From: JBKHXF01 sp046566145
GTDB taxonomy: Bacteria > Actinomycetota > Nitriliruptoria > Nitriliruptorales > Nitriliruptoraceae
Assembly: GCA_046566145.1 (NCBI GenBank)
Contig: JBKHXF010000029.1
Span: forward strand, 49,822-113,821
Direction of reading: 5' to 3'
Length of the DNA stretch: 64,000 nucleotides
The notes below the pieces were generated by a model. That model worked only from the letters and a program-made list of their open reading frames with translations, ran no database searches and had not been told where the DNA came from. The position numbers were made by a program, and so were the translations under genes. Of this stretch, positions 57,579 through 64,000 are shown piece by piece. Each line of letters starts with the position of its first letter. Position 1 is the stretch's first letter.

Positions 57579-58481
57579 TCATGCGGCCGGCTCCCATGGG
57601 AGTCGGAGGTCGATGGGTCCCGCGGAGAGCATCACCAGGGCGAGGGCGGCCTTGGCGGAGTGGAACCCGAACGCTCGTCGCAGGATGAGCCGGACGCGCT
57701 GGTTGAGGCCCTCGAGCCGGGCGTTGGTCAGCCCGAGACGGATCGCGGCCAGGATCCCCTCGCGGTGCTTGCGCACGGTGCGTTGGGCCTTGACGAACGG
57801 CGCGAGCCGGCAGCGTTGAGCCCAGGAGCACCAGCGGTCGAGCAGCTCGGCAGCCTGCCCGACGTCGAGGTCGCCCGCGAAGATGGCCCGGAAGGCTTCC
57901 TTGAGCTGGTAGCCGCGCCACAGGGCCCCGCCGTGCCGCCGGATCGTCGTGAGCGTGTCGGCTTGCCGGTCGGTGAGGTCCTCGGGGTTCTTCAGCAGCG
58001 CCCACCGGGCGCCCTTGAACTTCTTCGCGATGTCCGGATCCGGGAGTTGGCGGAGTTGCTGCCACAGGTCGCGGCGGACGACGTTGAGGGCGTCGGTGAC
58101 CAGCTTCACGGCGTGGAACGGGTCGATGCAGATGGTGGCCTGCGGGGCGTGCCCGGGCGTGGTGACCGACTTGCGGAACGCCGGGCCCATGGCGAACGGC
58201 ACACCCTCGACCCGCACCCCGTGCTCGGGGCAGGCCAGTCGCCGCAGCTGCGCGGTGACCACCAGCTTGCACGTGCCCAGCCGCAGGTGCCGCCAGGTGG
58301 AGGCCACCGGACGGATGTCGTACCGGGCCCGCGTCGTGAACCCGCACTCCGGGCAGGCCAGCCGACGGCGACGCAGCGCCACCTCGACGGTGACGGTGTC
58401 ATGGCCGATGTCGACGGCGGCGACGTTGACGCCCTCGAGCCTGAGCAGACGGTTGAATGCAGTCGTGACGCGCACGGGCAT
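57579..58481 (-). pseudogene. ISL3 transposase with internal in-frame deletion
   Basis: 300 residues from ATG 58481 (GAGG upstream). Front: zinc-finger region RRRLACPECGFTTRARYDIRP and LRRLACPEHGVRVEGVPFA. The next residues are MGPAFRKSVTTPGHAPQATICIDPFHAVKLV, so roughly 110 residues usually found between them (the HTH and the first two catalytic Asp) are missing without loss of frame. The back half is normal (KKFKGARWALLKNPEDLTDRQ, GLTNARLEGLNQRVRLILRRAFGFHSA). Full-length relatives are about 410 residues. Transposition by itself is unlikely. Confidence 0.8.
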
Positions 58482-58622
58482 AGACCTCGGTTGTCGGTCT
58501 GGAAGCTGAACAACCGCAGGCTCCCAGCCCGTGCGCGTCACACCACGCAACCCCAACCGCCGTCTACCGCCCCGCAGGCCCCCTCACTCCCCAATCAGCG
58601 CCCGGCGGTGGCGTCTCATCTG

Positions 58623-60052
58623 TGGTGTAAGAGCGACACGGACGTAGGTTCCTGAAGACCTTCCAAAGTCGACAGGAGTACGCCCGTGCCATCCCCGAGA
58701 GTAACCCCGTCCGAGATCGTCCGTTCCGAGATCGACGCGCTGTTCGCGGACCGCGATCGTGACCTCGCTGAAATCCTCGAGGCCGTCGCCACGATGTCCG
58801 TGCGGCTTGTGTTCCAGGCCGCGCTGGAAGCCGAGATGACCGAGTTCTTGGGCCGTGACCGTAACGCCCGCGGGGAGCGTGCCCGCGCAGGCCACCGCAA
58901 CGGGTACGCGCCACCGACGACGATCAAGACCACCGCCGGCCCCGTTCAGCTTCGCCGCCCCAAGGTCCGCGGGACGCTGGAACCCTTCGCGTCGCGTCTG
59001 TTCGGCAAGGGCGTGACCCGCACCAACGCGTTGGAGTCGCTGGTGATCTCCGGGTGGGTGCGTGGCCTGTCCACCCGCGACATCGAGGCCGCCCTGGCCG
59101 AGACGCTCGGCCCCGACGCCACGGTCTCCAGGTCGTCGGTGTCGCGGATCTGCGAGGCCATCAAGGACGAGTTCGACCGGTGGCGCACCCGCGACCTCAC
59201 CGGGCTGGAGCTGGACTACCTGTTCGTCGATGCGTCGCACTTCAAGATCCACGACGGTGCCCGGGCCGAGCCCGTCCTGGTCGCCTACGGCATCACCACG
59301 ACCGGCCAGTCGGTGCTGGTCCACCTCGCCGGCGTGAACGCCGAATCCACCGACGCCTGCGTCGGGTTCCTGCGCGATCTGCTCGCGCGTGGTCTGACGG
59401 TCGTGCCCGTGCTGACGATCTCCGACGGCGCGCCCGGCCTGTGCGCCGCGCTGGACCTGGTGTTTCCGCAGGCACGACGGCAGCGGTGTCTGATCCACCG
59501 CGCCCGCAACGTGCTGGCCAAGGTGTCCGAGGTCGATCGTGACGCCGTGCGCGGCGACTTCTGGGAGATCTTCGACCTGCCCGATGACATCGAGCCCGGC
59601 GACACCGCGGTGACCGAAGCGACCCGTCGCGCCGAGCAGTTCGCGTCGACGTGGCGGGCGGCCTACCCGGCAGCGGTCGAGTGCCTGACCGACGGGTTCG
59701 AGCTGCTGTGCACCCACCTGCACTACCCGCGTGCCCACTGGGCACGCATCCGCCACACGAACTTGATCGAACGCACCTTCGGCGAGACCCGCCGACGGGT
59801 CAAGGTCATCGGCCGCCTACCCGGCGAACGGTCCGCCCTGTCACTGCTGTGGGCCGTGCTCGACCGCGCCTCCGCCGGCTGGCGCGGCATCACCTACACC
59901 CCCGCCGACGTACGCCGGATGCAGATGATCCGACGCGACCTCGGCCTCACCGGCAGCCAGGAACAGCACCCCGAACCTGATCCCGCCAGCGACGTCACAG
60001 CCGCCGCCTAACATCACCGTCAGGAACCCCGACCCGTGCACCTCTTACACCA
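58623..60052 (+). mobile_element. IS256-type insertion sequence inside the ISL3 element
   Basis: Inverted ends: left TGGTGTAAGAGCGACACGG at 58623 and right, read inward, TGGTGTAAGAGGTGCACGGG from 60052; a second matching block GGTTCCTGA follows in both. No target duplication is obvious around the ends. It contains one complete transposase gene and no passenger genes. Confidence 0.8.
58686..60011 (+). CDS. IS256/Mutator-family transposase, intact
   Basis: 441 residues from GTG 58686 (AGGAGTACGCCC in front). DDE triad: Asp in LDYLFVDASHFKIHDG, Asp in VLTISDGAPGLCAALD, Glu in IERTFGETRRRVKVIGRLPG. CPVHL-type region: ARRQRCLIHRARNVLAKV. N-terminal DNA-binding part includes MTEFLGRDRNARGERARAGHRNGYAPP. 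The frame is complete and so is the element; it may be active. It is not the same subtype as the split IS256 halves, which have SNNPIERLNRELKRR at the same place. Confidence 0.93.
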   Translation: MPSPRVTPSEIVRSEIDALFADRDRDLAEILEAVATMSVRLVFQAALEAEMTEFLGRDRNARGERARAGHRNGYAPPTTIKTTAGPVQLRRPKVRGTLEPFASRLFGKGVTRTNALESLVISGWVRGLSTRDIEAALAETLGPDATVSRSSVSRICEAIKDEFDRWRTRDLTGLELDYLFVDASHFKIHDGARAEPVLVAYGITTTGQSVLVHLAGVNAESTDACVGFLRDLLARGLTVVPVLTISDGAPGLCAALDLVFPQARRQRCLIHRARNVLAKVSEVDRDAVRGDFWEIFDLPDDIEPGDTAVTEATRRAEQFASTWRAAYPAAVECLTDGFELLCTHLHYPRAHWARIRHTNLIERTFGETRRRVKVIGRLPGERSALSLLWAVLDRASAGWRGITYTPADVRRMQMIRRDLGLTGSQEQHPEPDPASDVTAAA

Positions 60053-60110
60053 GCCCCGGGACGCGACCGCGCCCGGCCCAACCCACATTCATGCCGGGAG
60101 ACCCTTTTTT

Positions 60111-60622
60111 GGCTCTCCTGCCGTTCAGGTGGGTAGTGGGGGTCGTTGTCCGCTGAGGGTGAGGCGGGCGAGGGCGATGAGGGCGTCGACGTGGTGGAAC
60201 CCGAAGGCTCGTCTGGCGATGAGTCGGATCTTGGTGTTGAACGACTCGACGAGCGCGTTGGTGAGCCGGTGCTCGATGGTGGCGACGATCGCGGGGCGGT
60301 GACCGCGGATGCGTCGGGCGAGCCGGACGAAGGACGGGATCCGGAATCGTTGGGCCCAGCTGATCCACCGGTCGAGAGCCTCGATGGCGCCAGGGCCGGT
60401 GGAGGTGACCGCGACACGGATCTCGAGCTCGTCATCGACCAGGTCGAGGTTCTCGAGACGCACCGTCTTGGCGTCCACACCCAGAACCTGGGCCAATACC
60501 CTTCGTGACAGCACGCCGTCTCTCCCGTGGTCTCAGGCTTCAGCACCCGAGAACCTACGGACCAGAGACGGCGTGCACCCGTACAAGGCCCTCCACGCGC
60601 CCACACCAACGGCAGGAGAGCC
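60111..60622 (-). mobile_element. 512-bp ISL3 deletion derivative (MITE-like) with intact ends
   Basis: Ends are GGCTCTCCTGCCGTT at 60111 and its exact complement ending at 60622, flanked on both sides by CTTTTTT (60104-60110 and 60623-60629), a probable target duplication. It sits directly beside the larger ISL3 element, in the same T-rich target. The transposase between the ends is internally deleted but in frame. Confidence 0.85.
60125..60514 (-). pseudogene. ISL3 transposase remnant, in-frame internal deletion
   Basis: 129 residues. The front MLSRRVLAQVLGVDAKTVRL and VDDELEIRVAV is the ISL3 N-terminus; it continues straight into the C-terminal part WISWAQRFRIPSFVRLARRI and LTNALVESFNTKIRLIARRAFGF, so the zinc finger, HTH and catalytic core are gone. 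Start and stop are kept. It cannot catalyse transposition, but could be moved by a full ISL3 relative elsewhere, or could bind partners. Confidence 0.8.
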
Positions 60623-60630
60623 CTTTTTTG

Positions 60631-60650
60631 CGATACTGCGTAACGTATCG
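60631..60650. promoter_or_regulatory. inverted repeat upstream of 701-residue gene
   Basis: CGATAC and GTATCG arms flank the 8-base TGCGTAAC, 50 bases before the ATG at 60700. A dimeric regulator or an RNA hairpin are both possible. It begins right beside the end of the ISL3 derivative. Confidence 0.4.
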
Positions 60651-60699
60651 GGGGTCGTCATCCGTATCCCTTGTGACGACCGATCGAAGGATTCGCCCC

Positions 60700-62805
60700 A
60701 TGAGGCTTCTGGCATCCAGCCTCGTCCTCATGTTCGCCCTGGCAACTGTCGCCTCCGCGGAACCATCTACCGACGAAGGCTCGGAGAGCGGGCCGGCGAT
60801 CAGCGCCGAGACGCTGGTGCCGCCTCACCGGGGCAACACCGTCCACCTGCGGCAACCGGTGCAGTTCGAGGCACGCGGCCAAGACCTCGATAGTGCTTCG
60901 GCTGAAGGAACCATCCGCGACCTCTCGACAGGTGTTACAGCCCGACTTGCACTGGAGGCGGACCCTGAATCCGGCTCCGGAGACCGAGTAGTCTTTCGAA
61001 GCCAGGTTCTCGAACTGCGTCCCGGTGGTCGATACCAGGCCACGGTTCGGGTCTCGACCTACGCGGGCAGTGTTGCGGACATGGCCTGGACTTTCCGGCA
61101 CCTGCCTTTCGAGGTTCGGTCAACGACGGCCAAGATCCGGCGAGAGCGAGGAACTGTGGGGGAGGACGGCCTGTGGCGGTTCTCCCCCGAGCTACAGATC
61201 GGGGCGTTTGACCTGGTTGCAGGCGAGACCGAGCACAGTGGATTCGGTCCCGTAGGCCAGGTCGTCAGCCTCGAAAACGCCGTTGTGAGCTACCGACTAC
61301 CAGGTGTTGGCGAGCCCGTGTCGAAGCCTGCCTACCCATCTGGGACCGCTGTGACCGTCTACAAGCAGGTCCAGATACTCAGAGGTGAGAAGGCCCCCCT
61401 TGACAAGCGTTACGCCGGGCAGACCGTAGGACTTGGCCGGTTGGCTCTCGCTTTGCCGAGCGGTGCCCACGATGCCGAATTGTCGCTAAAGGCCGTTGAA
61501 ACCTCGCCGTTCGTACCAGCGATGCACTGCAGAACGCCGGACGTCGGGTGGAAGGGATGCACCACGGATCCGCTCCGGTTCTACACGCCTGAGGACTTCG
61601 CTGGTCGCATCCTGGACGCCAGAGCCACGGCCGAGACGCGCCGCGCCGAGCAGGAGGGGCCCGATGCCATGCCGGTGCCCTCCGACATGCCAGTCTTCCT
61701 GACTTCACTGGTCCATCCGCCCACCGCGGAGTACAACTGGGTTACTCAGGACACTCCCGCCGACGAGCTGAACGCCCTCTGGCATTGGGAGCCCATCTTG
61801 CCAGCCTTTGGAGAGGTTCGAGAGCCCCACATCGACCACGACGAAGTCTGCTTGGGTGAGCTCATCGATTGCATCGATGTCAACTGCGAGAAGTGCCCGA
61901 CCGTAGAGTATCAGGGCACAGTCGTGCCCGAGCAACCCCACCAGTTCACAGCCCTGTGCGATGCGGGCTACCCCTGCAACGCTTTGTCCGTACTCGCTGA
62001 CGGAGAGTTGCTGAACAGGTGTGCAAGCCCAGCCGGCTACAACTGGGCCGAATCAGGCTGGAGCGCATCGTCCGACTGTCAACAGCAGAACGTCTTCTTC
62101 TACCTCTCCCCTCCCTACCAGACGGGAACGAACCGAATCGGGGCTTCGGTTATCAACCAGATCGGCTATTCGGACGACTGGCAAGGCCAAGGGAGTTGGT
62201 ATCGCGCCTACGACGAGCTGGGCTTCTATTGGGAGGATGGCGCCGGCTGGTCGACCGCGGGGGAGTCCTGGCAGGCCTACGTCATCGATCACCGGTGGTG
62301 CGACGGGGACGAAATGCAGTGGCGATGGAGCCCCTCCAAGTGGCACCACCACGTCAGGTTCGGCAACGCCAGTGGCCATGGGCCCTACTGGTGGGCGGCA
62401 GACCCGGTCCGTTATTTTATCGGCCCGAACGGAATCGCCTTCAACGGATTTCGCCAGTACGAGTGGACAGAGGAGAGAGGGGGGTCCACCAACTCGTTGG
62501 GAGTGCCTGACTACTGGTGTGCCGAACCGAATACCGCACGGAACTACCCGTATCCGATTGACCGAATCTGGGATGCTATCTCACGCACGACCTCCGCACA
62601 CCTCGATGCTGACCTCTGGACAATCGATGAGCACACGAACGGCCAAGCGGTAGCGTCCTGGGCGCACATCTGGCACGACTACACCTATGAATGGTCCCCC
62701 GGCATCTCGGCGGGCTCCGGGGGCCCAGGTGTCGGATTCTCTCTGAACCCGTACCGACGCGAGCGGTCGTGGGTCGTTCACTACGCGTTTAATTACGGGT
62801 TCTGA
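60700..62805 (+). CDS. large exported protein of unknown function, lower G+C
   Basis: 701 residues from ATG 60700 (AAGGA in front). Signal peptide MRLLASSLVLMFALATVASA. Residues 40-150 read as an immunoglobulin-like beta domain (VHLRQPVQFEARGQDL, GRYQATVRVSTYAGSV). A Cys-rich segment lies about 385-450 (CLGELIDCIDVNCEKCP, CDAGYPCNALSV, LNRC). The C-terminal third is rich in Trp, Tyr and His (WRWSPSKWHHHVRFGNASG, YWWAADPVRYFIGPNG, HIWHDYTYEWSPG). No family recognised. G+C is visibly lower than in the core, suggesting transfer. A lipoprotein gene follows after 14 bases. Confidence 0.7.
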   Translation: MRLLASSLVLMFALATVASAEPSTDEGSESGPAISAETLVPPHRGNTVHLRQPVQFEARGQDLDSASAEGTIRDLSTGVTARLALEADPESGSGDRVVFRSQVLELRPGGRYQATVRVSTYAGSVADMAWTFRHLPFEVRSTTAKIRRERGTVGEDGLWRFSPELQIGAFDLVAGETEHSGFGPVGQVVSLENAVVSYRLPGVGEPVSKPAYPSGTAVTVYKQVQILRGEKAPLDKRYAGQTVGLGRLALALPSGAHDAELSLKAVETSPFVPAMHCRTPDVGWKGCTTDPLRFYTPEDFAGRILDARATAETRRAEQEGPDAMPVPSDMPVFLTSLVHPPTAEYNWVTQDTPADELNALWHWEPILPAFGEVREPHIDHDEVCLGELIDCIDVNCEKCPTVEYQGTVVPEQPHQFTALCDAGYPCNALSVLADGELLNRCASPAGYNWAESGWSASSDCQQQNVFFYLSPPYQTGTNRIGASVINQIGYSDDWQGQGSWYRAYDELGFYWEDGAGWSTAGESWQAYVIDHRWCDGDEMQWRWSPSKWHHHVRFGNASGHGPYWWAADPVRYFIGPNGIAFNGFRQYEWTEERGGSTNSLGVPDYWCAEPNTARNYPYPIDRIWDAISRTTSAHLDADLWTIDEHTNGQAVASWAHIWHDYTYEWSPGISAGSGGPGVGFSLNPYRRERSWVVHYAFNYGF

Positions 62806-62819
62806 GGGGAGAAAACGGC

Positions 62820-63572
62820 ATGCCAAGCCCTCACCGCCATGCGCGGATCTCGACCATCATGACGCTGGTGCTGTCGGCGGCCCTTGCCGGCTGTAACGCA
62901 CCGGGGCGTGGTGCCGCTGATGCGGACATCCGGCAGGTCCGGGTGGATGACGCACGCGGCGACGTCCAGCCCGGACGCCTCGACGGCGGTAGCGCCCCGG
63001 TCAGCGGTGTCGATCTGGGCCACGTCAGTCTCCGGGACGTCGGCACCGAACTCCTCGTTGAGTTCGGCCGCTCGGGACCTGTCGAGGATGCGGCCGACAT
63101 CGAGGGAGCCGAACGTCGACTCCTCTACGTGCTGCGCATCTGGGGAGCGAACCCCGACGAGCGATTCACGGTCTATGCCGCAGTCGCGGGGAACGGTCGA
63201 AGCGGATCCACCTATCTCTGTGACGTGATACGGCCGCTGGACGTGTGTACGACAACCGAGGCGCAGCATCTCGGATCGGTGCTCGACGCCGGCGACGAGA
63301 CCGTGACGTTCGAGATCCCGTGGCAAGTCCTGGGGAACGCTCGGATCGCGGGGTTCAGGTGGCTGGGAAGCGCGCAGCTCAACCAGGTGAAGGACGAGCG
63401 ATGGGACGAGTGGTTCGACGACGTCCCGGATCGGGCCCACCCGATCCCGACCGTGACGGAGCCGACGATCGTCGAAGGATTGTTGCCCGACGAGTCCATC
63501 GATCCTCCGGCACAGGCAGCTGTCTTCCCTGCCCTCGTTCCGGTCCGCGACGACAGGACCTCCATGTCATGA
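62820..63572 (+). CDS. lipoprotein of unknown function
   Basis: 250 residues from ATG 62820 (GGGGAGAAAA upstream). Lipobox LVLSAALAGC (Cys 25) after a basic front (SPHRHARISTIM), so the mature protein is lipid-anchored outside. The rest is beta-rich (VDLGHVSLRDVGTELLVEF, RRLLYVLRIWGANPDERFTVYAAV, VTFEIPWQVLGNARIAGFRW). Short stretches recall domains that judge composition of secreted beta-sandwiches (DVRVDDARGD), but no family is assigned. Likely same transcript as the 701-residue gene. Confidence 0.7.
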   Translation: MPSPHRHARISTIMTLVLSAALAGCNAPGRGAADADIRQVRVDDARGDVQPGRLDGGSAPVSGVDLGHVSLRDVGTELLVEFGRSGPVEDAADIEGAERRLLYVLRIWGANPDERFTVYAAVAGNGRSGSTYLCDVIRPLDVCTTTEAQHLGSVLDAGDETVTFEIPWQVLGNARIAGFRWLGSAQLNQVKDERWDEWFDDVPDRAHPIPTVTEPTIVEGLLPDESIDPPAQAAVFPALVPVRDDRTSMS

Positions 63573-63649
63573 CCGGGACGCGACCGTAACTACCGCTACC
63601 ACGTGTCCGACTTCATCTGGCACAGCGACATCCGGTGCGACAATGCCGT

Positions 63650-64000
63650 TCAGGTCTCCGCCAGACACGCATCCATCTCGGCCTCGGCCTCCTTCTCGCT
63701 GAGTTCCTCGATCTTGGTCCGGAGCGCCAGGTGGCAAGCCTCGAGCCGGGTGGTGGCCAGTTCGAACTGCGCGCCCACCGGATTGTCCACCTGCAGCATG
63801 TAGGCGATCTCGGTGCCATCGAGGTGCTCGTTGCGGCACGCGTTGTGGGCGTCGACGGGGTCGGTCGTGCCAGCGGAGATCTCGAATCCGAAGCCACCCG
63901 CGTCGGCCTCCGGCACGATGTCGACCGTCGCCCCGGTCGCCTCCCGAGTGCACGCAGCCGTGTCGTTGACGGACAGGAAGTAGCTCGAGAGGGTGACGAC
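63650..64000 (-). CDS. probably exported Cys-containing protein, 5' end cut by window edge
   Basis: The leftward frame is open from base 64000 to the stop at 63650, giving 116 residues starting VVTLSSYFLSVNDTAACTRE; the GTG at 63916 is an internal codon rather than a likely start. It has four Cys (TAACTRE, NACRNEHL, LEACHLAL, MDACLAE) and an acidic, helical end (IEELSEKEAEAEMDACLAET). Probably a Cys-stapled extracytoplasmic domain; signal peptide, if any, lies outside. No family recognised. Confidence 0.55.
   Translation of the reverse strand, partial: VVTLSSYFLSVNDTAACTREATGATVDIVPEADAGGFGFEISAGTTDPVDAHNACRNEHLDGTEIAYMLQVDNPVGAQFELATTRLEACHLALRTKIEELSEKEAEAEMDACLAET

Larger units (their letters stand above)
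57552..60104 (-). mobile_element. ISL3-type element, interrupted by an IS256-type element
   Basis: Left end GGCTCTTCCGGCATGGATG at 57552; the matching inverted end lies at 60080-60104 (AACCCACATTCATGCCGGGA plus AGACC), with 3 mismatches over 25 bases. Left flank CTTTTTGC (57544-57551) agrees with TTTTTTGC that reappears after the next element, consistent with an 8-bp target duplication. The transposase gene is 57579-58481, and an IS256-type element occupies 58623-60052. Confidence 0.8.

Noticed and set aside
58623..60052. IS256 copy here as donor of the split halves at 44.2 and 56.8 kb
   Set aside because: The transposases belong to different subtypes (GETRRRVKVIGRLPG here, RELKRRTDVVQIFP there), so the split element is a separate one.

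Overview
The window looks like a chromosomal stretch from a very G+C-rich actinobacterium. Supporting signs are the GTG/ATG starts behind AGGAG-type ribosome sites, a BldD regulator, the actinobacterial trio of MSMEG_4193-type phosphatase, DUF3090 and SCO1664-type proteins, and HrcA/CIRCE control. A deep-branching group such as Nitriliruptoria or Acidimicrobiia is a guess from style only. No tRNA, rRNA or CRISPR array was seen. LAYOUT, 1-44 kb (core): a partial GAF-like gene, a haem-oxygenase-fold protein, glycyl-tRNA synthetase, quinone oxidoreductase, a CPA2 antiporter with its TrkA-C subunit, and a deoxyribose locus (deoC, aldehyde dehydrogenase, shortened aldehyde dehydrogenase). Then an orphan histidine kinase, a Nudix hydrolase, a 39-bp-repeat coiled-coil protein, a secreted subtilase, an isochorismatase-like hydrolase, a Tat-exported M14 carboxypeptidase, uppS, a zinc-ribbon beta-propeller protein, recO, the SCO1664/DUF3090/phosphatase trio, VOC and NYN proteins and proS. 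Next come a GGDEF-EAL protein beside a subtilase ending in eleven WSGSS repeats, and an Fe-S photolyase. A long leftward housekeeping cluster follows: hrcA-dnaJ-rsmE, bldD, phoH-ybeY-corC-cdd-era, chained by 4-base stop/start overlaps, with a CIRCE operator in front of hrcA. After that come a holin-like pair, an FAD oxidoreductase and hemW. LAYOUT, 44-49 kb (rearranged): an ~820-bp segment (5' hemW plus 3' end of the next gene) is present twice, flanking a 3.7-kb island. The island holds half of an IS256 transposase, a membrane protein, a Cys-rich secreted protein, a truncated IS110 transposase and a tiny Cys-rich exported peptide. LAYOUT, 49-55 kb: a branched-chain amino-acid-type ABC transporter in which LivH, LivM and LivG are one polypeptide, a LivF, and a binding protein with a collagen-like linker, headed by a small LuxR-type regulator. 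LAYOUT, 55-64 kb (accessory): a secreted protein, an ECF sigma factor, the other half of the IS256 transposase, an ISL3 element with an in-frame internally deleted transposase that was itself entered by an intact IS256-type element, and a 512-bp ISL3 deletion derivative with intact ends. Last come three exported or probably exported unknown proteins in lower-G+C DNA, the final one cut by the window edge. HOW IT FITS: BldD carries the c-di-GMP-binding signature and the GGDEF-EAL protein could make or degrade that messenger, so the window holds both ends of a c-di-GMP circuit. The 44-61 kb part is a plasticity zone whose junctions tell an interpretable story, though assembly error must be excluded.
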